From positions 2,124,501-2,188,500 of the forward strand of contig NZ_CP061718.1 in NCBI RefSeq assembly GCF_014764365.1: 64,000 nt of DNA. The letters are read 5' to 3'. Each line of letters begins with the position of its first letter. The first letter of the stretch is position 1. Below, piece after piece: positions 1 through 10,711 of this stretch. A program made the translations under genes and the position numbers. The DNA is from Roseococcus microcysteis (GTDB lineage: Bacteria; Pseudomonadota; Alphaproteobacteria; Acetobacterales; Acetobacteraceae). The notes beneath the pieces were generated by a model. That model was given only the letters and a program-made list of their open reading frames with translations. It had not been told where the DNA came from and did not search any database.

Positions 1-14
1 GAAAGTCCTCCAGA

Positions 15-146
15 ATGGCGGAAAAGCGGGCGGCCCGGCGGGGCGAAGCCTTTCTCATCCTCTTGCGATTGACCCTGCTGCTGCTCGTGGCCGCCTTCCT
101 GGCCGTGATGGCGCGCACCCTCTGGAAGGCTGTGGCCGGCGGCTGA
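15..146 (+). CDS. small single-pass membrane protein, unknown function
   Basis: This open frame of 43 codons starts at ATG and ends in TGA. It begins with a basic stretch (MAEKRAARRGE) followed by one hydrophobic segment of roughly 20 residues, so it should insert once in the inner membrane. Almost every codon ends in G or C, as in the neighbouring genes, which supports real coding. It lies 40 nt upstream of the probable opgH start and on the same strand, so the two may be co-transcribed. The frame has no stop between base 1 and the ATG, so this could instead be the C-terminal tail of a larger gene cut by the window edge. I do not recognise the family. Confidence 0.45.
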   Translation: MAEKRAARRGEAFLILLRLTLLLLVAAFLAVMARTLWKAVAGG

Positions 147-186
147 GCTTTCGGCAAACGCCGCGCGCCATGGCAGTATGGGGCGC

Positions 187-1859
187 ATGACCCTGCGGCG
201 CCTCGCCTTCCTCGCCCTGTGCGGGCTGATCGCCCTCTCGGCCCTGCTGCTGGCGGGGCGCGCGGTGGGGGGGATGGGCTTTCCGCCCTCGACCTCGCCT
301 GGCTGCTGGTGCTGGCCGGCCTGACGCCCTGGGCCGCCCTCTCCTGCGGGAATGGGCTGGTGGGGCTGGCCATCCTGCTCTTCACACCGCGGCCGGCCGC
401 GCATGTGGTGCCGGCCCTGCGGGCGCCGGAAGGGCCGCCGCGCAGCCGCACGGCCATCGGCGTCTGCATCCGCAACGAGGACATGGCAGGGGTCATTCCG
501 CCGCTGGAAACCCTGCTGGACGGGCTGCCCGCCCCACACTTCGCGCTGTGGTTCCTCTCGGACAGCACCGAGGGCGCGCCTGCCGAGGCCGAGGCCGCCG
601 CCATCGCGGCCCTGCGCGCCCGCCGCCCGGCGGATGCCGCGCGCATCCATTTGCGCCGCCGCGCCGTGAACACCGGCTTCAAGGCCGGCAATGTCATGGA
701 ATTCCTGGAGGCGGAGGGGCGGGACTACGACCACCTGCTCTGCCTCGACGCCGATTCGGAAATGTCGCCCGCCGCCGTCCGCACCCTGGTCGCGACCATG
801 GAGGCGGCGCCGCGCATCGCCATCCTCCAGCAGATCATCGTGGGGCGGCCGGTCACCGCGGCCTTCCCGCGCCTCTTCCAGTTCGGCATGCGGGCGGGCA
901 TGCGCGCCTGGTCAACCGGCCAGGGTTGGTGGCAGGCCGAGAAGGGCCCCTACTGGGGCCACAACGCGCTGCTCCGGGTGGCGCCCTTCCGGGAACATGG
1001 GCGGCTGGAGGCCCTGCCCGATGGCCGCGCCATCCTGAGCCATGACCAGGTGGAGGCGGTGCGGCTGCACGAGGCCGGCTGGGAGGTCTGGTGCGTGCCG
1101 GAGGAGGCGGGCAGCCTGGAGGGCAACCCGCCCGCCCTGCCCGAATTCCTGGCGCGCGACCTGCGCTGGGCCGAGGGCAACATGCAATACTGGTCGCTGC
1201 TGGGCGCGCCGGGGCTGACGCTGATGGCACGCTGGCAATTGCTCCAGGCGGTGCTGCTGTTCCTCTGCGCGCCGCTCTGGGTGCTGGCCTTCGCGCTGGC
1301 GGCGCTGATCGCGGCGACGGGGGGCTTTGACGCCGCGCCGGCCGGGCTGCTGGCCGGGGTGTTTCTCACTTTCTGGGCGTTGCCGGCGGCCTCCAAGCTG
1401 GCAGGCTATGCGCAGGTGCTGGCGCAAGGGCAGGTGGCCGCGACCTATGGCGGGCGGGGGCGGTTCCTGCGGGGCGCCCTGGCCGAATTGCTCTTCGCGC
1501 TGCTGCTGGCCCCCATCCGCGCCGTGCACCAGACGGGCTTCCTGCTGGCCCTGCCCTTCGGGTTGCGGATGGGTTGGAAGCCGCAGAACCGCGCCGACCG
1601 GGGCGTGTCCTGGGCGGATGCGGCGCGGCTGCTCTGGCCGCATTCGCTGCTGGGGGCGCTGGCGCTGCTGGCCGTGGCCGCCACCACGCCCTGGGCGCTG
1701 TGGTTCGCCATTCCCTGGGTGGGGGGCTTGGTCCTGGCCATCCCCTTCTGCGTGTGGACCACGGCGCCGGGCGCGGGGCGCTGGCTCAAGGCGCGCGGGA
1801 TCGCCGCGACACCGGAGGAGGTTCAGGCCAAAAGCCGCGCGGGGTCCAGGCTGGCATAG
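187..1859 (+). CDS. opgH: glucan glucosyltransferase OpgH/MdoH, split by a frameshift
   Basis: Inner-membrane family 2 glycosyltransferase that makes the beta-glucan backbone of osmoregulated periplasmic glucans from UDP-glucose. The main frame shows the GT2 acid pair (DADSEM), the RDLRWAEGN acceptor motif and several membrane segments near both ends. The normal start, MTLRRLAFLALC at ATG 187, gives the first transmembrane helix but lies in a different frame from the rest. The switch falls in a run of seven G at 267-273; one extra G would join the frames as RAVGGDGLSALDLAW and give about 557 residues. As written, translation needs a -1 shift, or a GTG start at 219 that removes the first helix. 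No opgG is seen; it may lie upstream. The 3' end overlaps the convergent methyltransferase gene by 37 nt. Confidence 0.85.
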
Positions 1860-2572
1860 ACATCGCCGCTGTTGGCCTCCGGCGGCAGGGCGTCGAGCCA
1901 GGCGGCCATCTGCGCGGCATCCACGGCGGCGGGGAAGGCCCAGGACATGCTCTCACCGAGGCAGGCGTTGAAATGGGCGAAGCCCAGCGCCACCAGCCGC
2001 GCCAGCGCCGCATGGGCGACCTCGCGCTGGATGGTGGTGAATTCGAAGGAGAGCGCGGGCGGGGCCGTGGAAAGCCCGGCCAGCACCTCGGCCTCCCACC
2101 CTTCCACGTCAATCTTGATGAAGGCGGGGGCGCCGTGCTGGGCCACCAGCGCATCCAGGGTGGTGCGCGGCAGGGTGAGGGTCGCGTCCCATTCCTGCCC
2201 CTCCCAGCCCGGCGCGCCGGCGGCGGCGGCGATGAAGGCCTCGCTGGCCGTGGCGACGGTGGGGTTGGCGCGGTTCAGCCGCAGCACGGCCTCGCCCGGG
2301 GTGGCGCCGAGCAGCACCTCCTCCAACGCGAAGCCGGGGGCCCGGTGGAACAGGAGGCGCAACGTGCGCGCGAGTCGCGGCTGGGGTTCTACCGCCACCA
2401 CCCGCGCGCCAATCCGCAGAAAGCTGGCCGCGCGGTCGCCCACATGGCAGCCCACGTCGAAGGCCAAATCCCCGAAGGACAAAAACCGCCGATAGAAGGC
2501 GTCCAGCCCCGGCCGCCGCGCCTTGTCGTGATACAGCCGCAGCGACCGCCCGATGGCGGCGGCGGGGATCAC
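1823..2572 (-). CDS. FkbM-family SAM-dependent methyltransferase
   Basis: Protein of 249 residues. It has the SAM-binding start of the fold (AFDVGCHVGDRA), a second acidic motif (VVAVEPQP) and the FkbM signature IKIDVEGWEAEVL. FkbM enzymes O-methylate sugars or polyketides; the substrate here is unknown. I chose the GTG at 2572 because its GTGA overlaps the stop of the preceding VOC gene by 4 nt, typical of translational coupling; the frame remains open further upstream, but that part reads as antisense low-complexity protein. It is the last gene of a GST-VOC-FkbM minus-strand operon and converges on opgH, overlapping its 3' end. Confidence 0.85.
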   Translation of the reverse strand: MIPAAAIGRSLRLYHDKARRPGLDAFYRRFLSFGDLAFDVGCHVGDRAASFLRIGARVVAVEPQPRLARTLRLLFHRAPGFALEEVLLGATPGEAVLRLNRANPTVATASEAFIAAAAGAPGWEGQEWDATLTLPRTTLDALVAQHGAPAFIKIDVEGWEAEVLAGLSTAPPALSFEFTTIQREVAHAALARLVALGFAHFNACLGESMSWAFPAAVDAAQMAAWLDALPPEANSGDVYASLDPARLLA

Positions 2573-3462
2573 GGGGCGAAGACCAGCGCGGCCCCGGCGG
2601 CGAGCGAAGGCGGAACCATCAGGCGCCCGCCCGGCAGTTCCACCGCCTTGCCCGCCAGCAGGCGCGCGACGGCCGCATTGCCATCGCTGGTCCGCACCAC
2701 GAAGCCGGCCAGGAAGGGCAGCGAGGGGATCTCCACGCCCGGCAGCACGGCGGGCAACGCCTCGGGTGGCAGCAGGCTCACCCGGGTTTCCATGGCGGGC
2801 GCGTTCGGCCCCGCGACACCCGCCCCGCCCGGGAAGCGCAGCACGAAGCCGCCCTCGGCGCCGGGTTCCAGCGGCAGGCCGGTCAGGCGGGAGAGGCGCG
2901 CGCCGCTTTCCGCGGGGTTGGGGCTGACGAGGATGAGTTCCTTCAGCAGATCCGCCTTGTTGGCGTGCTCCAGCAGATGCGGCTGCCACATCAGCTCCGG
3001 GGTGTGGTGCTGGATGAGCTGCAGCCGCCCCTCCGGCGCATCGGGCCAGGGCAGGCGCGAGAAGCGGGCGCGCGGGCCGTCGGGCTTGTCCACCGGCCGT
3101 TCCAGATGCGCGATGCCGGGGATGTCCACCCCGCCGCGCCGCAGCCGGGCCAAATTCGCCTCGGCATCGTCCATCGCCATGGCCAGGATGTGCAGCCCGC
3201 CATAGCGCCCCACGAATTCCGAGAGGCGGTTGTCCCAGCGCCCCGGCTCCACGATGGCCAGCAGCTCGATATAGCCATGGCGCAGGAAGGCGCAGCGATT
3301 GCCGGTGGCCATGCGCTCGGTCGGGCTGTCGGGCGTGCGCTTGCCCGATTGCTGCGCGATGGGCGAGAGGGTGAAGCCCAGCGCCTCATAGGCCGCCGTC
3401 ATCGGCCCCAGTTCGAAATTGCAGACGCCCACATGGTCGAGGGCCAGCGCGGTGTCGGTCAT
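2569..3462 (-). CDS. VOC-superfamily protein (glyoxalase-like domain)
   Basis: Protein of 297 residues beginning MTDTALALDHVGVC, the usual first strand and metal-ligand histidine of the vicinal-oxygen-chelate fold. Other typical stretches are FLRHGYIELLAI and GGLHILAMAMDD, and a second half (residues about 165-290) that looks like another, more divergent VOC-like unit. The family includes glyoxalases, dioxygenases and binding proteins, so the reaction cannot be assigned. Start and stop overlap the flanking GST and FkbM genes by 4 nt each, showing a tight operon. A role in aldehyde or thiol-conjugate handling together with the GST is possible but is only inferred from position. Confidence 0.8.
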   Translation of the reverse strand: MTDTALALDHVGVCNFELGPMTAAYEALGFTLSPIAQQSGKRTPDSPTERMATGNRCAFLRHGYIELLAIVEPGRWDNRLSEFVGRYGGLHILAMAMDDAEANLARLRRGGVDIPGIAHLERPVDKPDGPRARFSRLPWPDAPEGRLQLIQHHTPELMWQPHLLEHANKADLLKELILVSPNPAESGARLSRLTGLPLEPGAEGGFVLRFPGGAGVAGPNAPAMETRVSLLPPEALPAVLPGVEIPSLPFLAGFVVRTSDGNAAVARLLAGKAVELPGGRLMVPPSLAAGAALVFAP

Positions 3463-4115
3463 GTCGCGGGGTTCTCATACTTGTCGAGCAGCCATTCCGC
3501 CGGTTCGGCGCGGGCCAAATCATACCATTCCGCCACCAGCGGGTGGGCGCGCACGGCCTCCACATAGGCCATGCTGGTGCCGGTGAGCTGCGGCTGCCAG
3601 GTGAGGAAACGCGCCACCACGGGCGCGTAGAAGGCATCCGCCAGGGTGAAGTTCGCGCCGAACAGATAGGGCCCGCCATGGGCGGCGAGGCATTCGGCCC
3701 AGAGCGCCTCGATGCGCGCGATATCGGCCAGGGCGCCGGTGGTGCGCCCGCGCCCGGCGAAGTCACGGCCGAGGTTCATGGGCATGGCCACGCGCAATTC
3801 GCGGAAGCCCGAATGCATCTCCGCCGTCACGCTGCGGGCATGGGCGCGCACCATGCGGTCGGCGGGCCAGAGGCCTGGCGTCAATTCCGCGCAATATTCC
3901 CCGATGGCCAGGCTGTCCCAGATGCGCGCCCCCCCATGCTCCAGGCAGGGCACCATGCCGGTGGGCGAGGCGCCCTTGATGGCGGCGGTGGATTGGGTGG
4001 CGAGGGCGATCACCACCTCCTCCACATCCAGCCGCGCGAGGCGCACGGCCAGCCAGCCGCGCAGCGACCAGGAGGAATAGCGGCGTGTGCCGATGAAGAG
4101 GCGACCTTCGGGCAT
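3459..4115 (-). CDS. glutathione S-transferase family protein
   Basis: Protein of 218 residues, normal for cytosolic GSTs. The N-terminal thioredoxin-like domain begins LFIGTRRYSSWSLRGW, with a serine in the active-site loop region, and carries the cis-proline motif (GMVPCLE) and IWDSLAIGEY, which contacts the glutathione glutamate. Residues from about 85 form the helical C-terminal domain, including PYLFGANFTLADAFYAP. It is the first gene of the three-gene minus-strand operon with the VOC and FkbM genes, overlapping the VOC gene by 4 nt. The likely role is glutathione conjugation or peroxidase-type detoxification; the substrate is unknown. Confidence 0.88.
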   Translation of the reverse strand: MPEGRLFIGTRRYSSWSLRGWLAVRLARLDVEEVVIALATQSTAAIKGASPTGMVPCLEHGGARIWDSLAIGEYCAELTPGLWPADRMVRAHARSVTAEMHSGFRELRVAMPMNLGRDFAGRGRTTGALADIARIEALWAECLAAHGGPYLFGANFTLADAFYAPVVARFLTWQPQLTGTSMAYVEAVRAHPLVAEWYDLARAEPAEWLLDKYENPAT

Positions 4116-4133
4116 GGGGCGTTCCTTTCCGGG

Positions 4134-4219
4134 AAGGTTTCTCGCACGGGCGCGGGAGGGAGGAAACCTTGGCGCGTGATCGCCGCAGGGCGGAACGCCT
4201 GGAGGCGTGAATCACGCGC
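4134..4219. repeat. nested inverted repeats between divergent GST and EnvC genes
   Basis: Two perfect inverted repeats lie side by side in the divergent intergenic region. The first pairs 4134-4141 with 4163-4170 (AAGGTTTC/GAAACCTT). The second pairs 4172-4180 with 4211-4219 (GCGCGTGAT/ATCACGCGC). Inside the second, two short hairpins can form: CGCC/GGCG at 4181-4192 and CGCC/GGCG at 4196-4207. The 48-nt element at 4172-4219 can therefore fold as a three-way junction. It could be an operator, a REP-like repeat or a structured leader. Confidence 0.5.
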
Positions 4220-4268
4220 GCTCATGGTCCTTGGCGGTGAGGCCCGGTCTGTGGTCTGGTCCGCCCCC

Positions 4269-5441
4269 ATGATGCGGGGATGGTTTCTGGGGGCGGCGAT
4301 CTGGCTGGCGGCGGGTGGTGGCGTGGCGGCGCAAAGTGCCGCCGAGGCGCAGCGCCAGGCCGCCGAGGCCCGCCGCGCGGCCGAGGCCGCCGAGGAACGT
4401 CGCGCCGAGGCCGAGGCCGAGGCCGAACGCCTGGCCACCGAGCGCGTGGCCGGCGCCGCCCGGGCCCAGGCGGCCGAACGCGCCCTGCTGGACGCCACCG
4501 AACGTGCGGAAGCCTTGGCCACCGCCGAGGCCGCGGCACGGGCGGAAGTGGCGGAACTTTCCGCCCGCATCGCCCCCCTGCTGCCGGTGCTGATGCGCGT
4601 GGCCCGCGAACCCGCCCCCCTGCTGCTCGCCGCCCCATTGCCCCCGGAGGAGGTCACGCTGGGACTGGCCGCCATGCGCGGCATGGTGCGGGAGGCGCAA
4701 CTCCTGGCCGCCCGGCTGCGCGATGCCGCCACCCGCGCGCGGGAAGAGGCGGAGGCGTTGGACGCTGCCCGCGCGCGCCTCGCCGCCACCGAGGCCGCGG
4801 CCCGCGAGGCCGCCGCCGCGCTGGACGCGCAATTCGCCGAGGCGCAGCGCAACCTGACCCTCCAGACCCGCGCCGAGCGCCGCGCCGCCGAACAGGCGGA
4901 GGCCGCCATCGCCCGCGCCACCTCGCTGGCCGAGGCGCTGGCGCGGGTCGAGGCAGCCCAGGCGCGGGCGGAGGCGGCGCGCGCCCGGGCCGAGGCCCGC
5001 GCGGCCGCGGCCGCCGCCCGCCGCGCCCGGCCCGCCCCCGCCCCCGCGCCGGCCCCACCCCCGGCCGACCCCACACCCGCCGGCAGCATCCCCCCCGTCG
5101 CCGGGCGGCTGGTGCGCGGCTTCGGCTCGCCCGGCGAGGGCGGGCCGGCGCGGGGGCTGACCTTCTCGGCGGCACCCGGCGCGCGGGTGGTGACGCCATG
5201 CGCGGGGTCCATCGCCTTCGCCGCGCCCTTCCGCAGCTATGGGCACCTCGTCATCGTCGAATGCGGGGCGGGGCAGCACCTGGTGCTGGGGGGCATGGCG
5301 CGGCTGGATGTGCGGGCCGGCCAGCGCCTGCGCGCGGGCGAGCCGGTGGGGGTGCTGGCGCCCTCGGGCAGCCCCACCCTCTATGTGGAGCTGCGGCGGC
5401 GCGGCGAGGCGGTGGACCCCCGCCCGCTGCTGCGGATTTGA
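4269..5441 (+). CDS. EnvC-like murein hydrolase activator (coiled coil plus degenerate M23 domain)
   Basis: Protein of 390 residues with a short signal peptide (FLGAAIWLAAGGGVAAQ), a long Ala/Glu/Arg-rich coiled coil to about residue 255, a proline-rich linker and a C-terminal LytM/M23 fold from about 280. In active M23 peptidases zinc is bound by an HxxxD motif and an HxH motif. Here the first site reads ARGLTFSA with no histidine, and the last strand reads LYVELRRRG where LHFELR is usual. This is the pattern of EnvC and NlpD, which activate division amidases rather than cutting peptidoglycan. ATG 4269 and ATG 4272 are both plausible starts; an in-frame ATG at 4224 would place extra residues before the signal peptide. 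Confidence 0.82.
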   Translation: MMRGWFLGAAIWLAAGGGVAAQSAAEAQRQAAEARRAAEAAEERRAEAEAEAERLATERVAGAARAQAAERALLDATERAEALATAEAAARAEVAELSARIAPLLPVLMRVAREPAPLLLAAPLPPEEVTLGLAAMRGMVREAQLLAARLRDAATRAREEAEALDAARARLAATEAAAREAAAALDAQFAEAQRNLTLQTRAERRAAEQAEAAIARATSLAEALARVEAAQARAEAARARAEARAAAAAARRARPAPAPAPAPPPADPTPAGSIPPVAGRLVRGFGSPGEGGPARGLTFSAAPGARVVTPCAGSIAFAAPFRSYGHLVIVECGAGQHLVLGGMARLDVRAGQRLRAGEPVGVLAPSGSPTLYVELRRRGEAVDPRPLLRI

Positions 5442-5489
5442 CCCGGCGCCGTTCCGGGTTAATTCGGGGCAAGGATAAAGGAGACGACC

Positions 5490-5957
5490 ATGCCCCAGCC
5501 CGCCCACCCGGCCGCCGTGAACGGCCTCACCCTCGCCCAGGCCGAGACCATCGCCGATGCCGCCCTCGCCAAGGGCCGCGAGCTGGGGCTGCTGCCGCTC
5601 TGCGTCGTGGTGCTGGATGCCGGCGGCCATGTGAAGGTGATGAAGCGCGAGGATGGCGCGAGCCTGCTGCGCCCCGAGATCGCGATGGGCAAGGCCTATG
5701 GCGCGCTGGCCATGGGCTTCGGCACGCGGGAGCTGGCGCGGCGGGCCCAGTCCATGCCGGGCTTCACCAACGCGCTGTCCGACCTGACGGGCGGCAAAGC
5801 GGTGCCGGCCCAGGGCGGCGTGCTGGTGCGCGATGCGGCCCATGTGCTGCTCGGCGCCGTGGGCATCTCGGGCGATGTCTCGGCCAAGGATGAGGAAGCC
5901 TGCATCGCGGGCATCGAGGCGGCCGGGCTGGCGCCGGACACGGGTGATCCCGCCTGA
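5490..5957 (+). CDS. GlcG/HbpS-family protein
   Basis: Protein of 155 residues that matches the GlcG/HbpS heme-degrading-like fold: an N-terminal helix (LTLAQAETIADAALAKGREL), then LCVVVLDAGGHVKVMKREDGA and the glycine-rich stretch FTNALSDLTGGKAVPAQGGV, ending in GAVGISGDVSAKDEEA. Members are small soluble proteins near oxidoreductase, glycolate or heme genes, and their exact activity is often unknown. It starts at ATG 5490 after a plausible ribosome site (AAAGGAG). No signal peptide is visible, so it is likely cytosolic. A separate promoter for the aminotransferase follows, so it may be monocistronic. Confidence 0.85.
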   Translation: MPQPAHPAAVNGLTLAQAETIADAALAKGRELGLLPLCVVVLDAGGHVKVMKREDGASLLRPEIAMGKAYGALAMGFGTRELARRAQSMPGFTNALSDLTGGKAVPAQGGVLVRDAAHVLLGAVGISGDVSAKDEEACIAGIEAAGLAPDTGDPA

Positions 5958-5970
5958 CCCTCATCAGGGA

Positions 5971-6000
5971 CTGACAGCGGCGCGCGGATGGGCCTAGGCT
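5971..6000 (+). promoter_or_regulatory. predicted sigma-70 promoter for the aminotransferase gene
   Basis: CTGACA at 5971-5976 and TAGGCT at 5995-6000 are separated by 18 nt and lie 34 nt upstream of the aminotransferase ATG. The same layout, a TTG-type -35 and a TAnnnT -10 preceded by CC, recurs before two of the tricarboxylate-type binding protein genes (15803-15831 and 35018-35047). Confidence 0.45.
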
Positions 6001-6034
6001 CCCTTCCCGAGGAACCGGGAAAGGGAGAACCATC

Positions 6035-7423
6035 ATGCGCGCCAACAACCTGCACATGGCGGATATCGCCCATATGGTGCACCAGCAGACCGACCTCGAC
6101 GCCCATGGGCGCGAGGGGGCGGTGCTGATCGCCAAGGGTGACGGCGTGCATGTGGTGGACACCGAGGGCCGGCGCTACATCGAGGCCATGGCGGGTCTCT
6201 GGTGCGCGTCGCTCGGCTTTTCCGAGAAGCGGCTGGCGGATGCGGCCTACAAGCAGCTTCTCGCCCTGCCCTACTACCACACCTTCTTCCAGAAGGGGCA
6301 TGAGCCCTCGGTGCGGCTCGCCGAAAAGCTCGTGGAGATGGCGCCCGGCGACCTCAGCCACGTGATGTTCCAATGCTCGGGCAGCGAGGCCAATGACGCG
6401 GCCATCAAGGTCATCTGGTACTACAACAATCTGCGCGGCAAGCCGCAGAAGAAGAAGCTGATCGGGCGCATCCGCGGCTATCACGGCAACACCGTCGCCA
6501 CCGCGTCCCTGTCCGGCCAGCCGCACATGCAGGCGGATTTCGACCTGCCCTATGGCGACCGCTTCCTGCACATCTCCAACCCGCACTACTACCGCTTCCA
6601 CGAGGCGGGCGAGACGGAGCGCGAATTCTCCGCCCGCATGGCCGCCGAGCTCGAAGCCCTGATCGAGCGCGAGGGCGCCGACACCATCGCCGCCTTCTTC
6701 GCCGAGCCGGTGCAGGGCGGCGGCGGCGCCATCACCCCGCCGGAGGGGTATTTCGACCTCATCCAGCCCATCCTGAAGAAGCACGACATCCTCTTCGTGG
6801 CCGATGAGGTGATCTGCGGCTTCGGCCGCACCGGGAACCTCTGGGGCTGTGAGACCTATGGCATCACACCCGACATCCTGACCTGCGCGAAGCAGCTCAC
6901 GGCCGCCTACCAGCCGCTCTCCGCCACGCTGATCAGCCGGCCCATCCAGGAGGCGCTGATCGCGGGCTCGAAGAAGCATGGCAGCTTCGGCCATGGCTTC
7001 ACCTATGGCGGCCATCCGGTGGCCTGCGCGGTGGGGCTGGAGACGCTGGCCATCTATGAGGAGCGCGACATGGTGGGCCATGTGCGCGCCGTCTCGCCCG
7101 CCTTCCTCGACGGGCTGGCCGCCTTCCGCGACCATCCGCTGGTGGGCGATGTGCGGGGCGTGGGGTTGATCGCCGGCGTGGAACTCATGGCCGACAAGGC
7201 CACCCGCACGCCCTTCGCCCCCAGCCGCAAGGTGGGCGTGCTGGTGCAGAACAAGTGCCATGAGGCCGGGCTGATCGTCCGCGCCATCGGCGACCGCATC
7301 GCCTTCACGCCGCCGCTCATCATCAGCGAGGCCGAGATCCAGGACATGTGCCGCCGCTTCGGCCAGGGCCTGGACGCCGCCTGGGCCGAGCTGGGGCCGG
7401 AGGCACGCGCCGCCGCGGAGTGA
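6035..7423 (+). CDS. class III PLP-dependent aminotransferase (omega-aminotransferase type)
   Basis: Protein of 462 residues. Fold-type I class III features are clear: the phosphate-binding CSGSEANDAAIK (residues 114-125), the aspartate that holds the pyridine nitrogen in LFVADEVICGFGRTG (D257), and the Schiff-base lysine in TCAKQLTAAYQPLSA (K286). N-terminal Trp and Tyr clusters (GLWCASLGF, YYHTFF) are typical of omega-amino acid:pyruvate or putrescine/taurine-type transaminases. The amino donor cannot be fixed from sequence. It has its own predicted promoter and a good ribosome site (AAAGGGAG). The next gene, a sensor kinase, starts 42 nt downstream on the same strand. Confidence 0.9.
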   Translation: MRANNLHMADIAHMVHQQTDLDAHGREGAVLIAKGDGVHVVDTEGRRYIEAMAGLWCASLGFSEKRLADAAYKQLLALPYYHTFFQKGHEPSVRLAEKLVEMAPGDLSHVMFQCSGSEANDAAIKVIWYYNNLRGKPQKKKLIGRIRGYHGNTVATASLSGQPHMQADFDLPYGDRFLHISNPHYYRFHEAGETEREFSARMAAELEALIEREGADTIAAFFAEPVQGGGGAITPPEGYFDLIQPILKKHDILFVADEVICGFGRTGNLWGCETYGITPDILTCAKQLTAAYQPLSATLISRPIQEALIAGSKKHGSFGHGFTYGGHPVACAVGLETLAIYEERDMVGHVRAVSPAFLDGLAAFRDHPLVGDVRGVGLIAGVELMADKATRTPFAPSRKVGVLVQNKCHEAGLIVRAIGDRIAFTPPLIISEAEIQDMCRRFGQGLDAAWAELGPEARAAAE

Positions 7424-7465
7424 ACAAACCAGAAGTTACAAGCCTGTGGCGCAAGGCAGCCCCGC

Positions 7466-10132
<2,667 letters not shown>

Positions 10133-10711
10133 TCAACCCTCCCAGACCACCTCGCAGGCCAGGCCCGCGCGCAGCCAGAGCGTGGCGGGGCCGGGGCCTC
10201 GCGCCATGGGCGCATGCGGCAGGCCCCAGCGCAATGCGGCGCGCGGCAGGGGGCCGCGCAGGGCGCGCAGGCGGGGTTCGGGCAGCGTGTCCAGATGAGG
10301 CAGCGTGACCCAGGCGGCCTCGCCCGCCGCCAGGCGCAGCACCGGCCGCGCACCGCCCGCCCCCAGCGCCACCACCGCGCCACGGCCCAGGATGCGCGCG
10401 GCCTGCCAGGGGGGTTCGGGCGGGGCGTCCCAGGCGCGCAGGGCGGGGCGGCCGTGCTGGTTCAGGGACAGGGCGATGGGCGCGCCCTCGGCCCGCAGCG
10501 CCACGGGGCCGGAGGCGGCGCATTCCACCCAGCCCGCGCGCAGCAGCGCCCCCGGCAGGCGGGCGGCGCCCACCACCAGCACGGAGAGGGGCGCGGGGCG
10601 CGGCAGGTGCAGCGCCAGCGTGCCGGCCTGGGGCGCGTCCAGGCGGAAGGGCGCCTCGCACAGCCAGAAGCGGGCGGGGCCGGGCGGGCGGTCCAGGATC
10701 AGGCGGCGCAT
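10133..10711 (-). CDS. hypothetical protein
   Basis: Protein of 192 residues starting MRRLILDRPPGPARFW, which I do not recognise. It is rich in Ala, Pro, Leu and Arg, shows no clear signal peptide or membrane helix, and has scattered beta-type stretches (APLSVLVVGAARLPG). The start at 10711 overlaps the end of the upstream glycosyltransferase by 13 nt, which suggests coupling. Its terminator codon abuts the end of the convergent hybrid kinase. As a partner of the glycosyltransferase it could be involved in surface polysaccharide work, but that is only context. Confidence 0.6.
   Translation of the reverse strand: MRRLILDRPPGPARFWLCEAPFRLDAPQAGTLALHLPRPAPLSVLVVGAARLPGALLRAGWVECAASGPVALRAEGAPIALSLNQHGRPALRAWDAPPEPPWQAARILGRGAVVALGAGGARPVLRLAAGEAAWVTLPHLDTLPEPRLRALRGPLPRAALRWGLPHAPMARGPGPATLWLRAGLACEVVWEG

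Noticed and set aside
2573..2989. N-terminal extension of the FkbM methyltransferase
   Set aside because: It overlaps the VOC gene in another frame and is Arg/Ala/Gly-rich without fold features; the GTG at 2572 with a 4-nt overlap is better.
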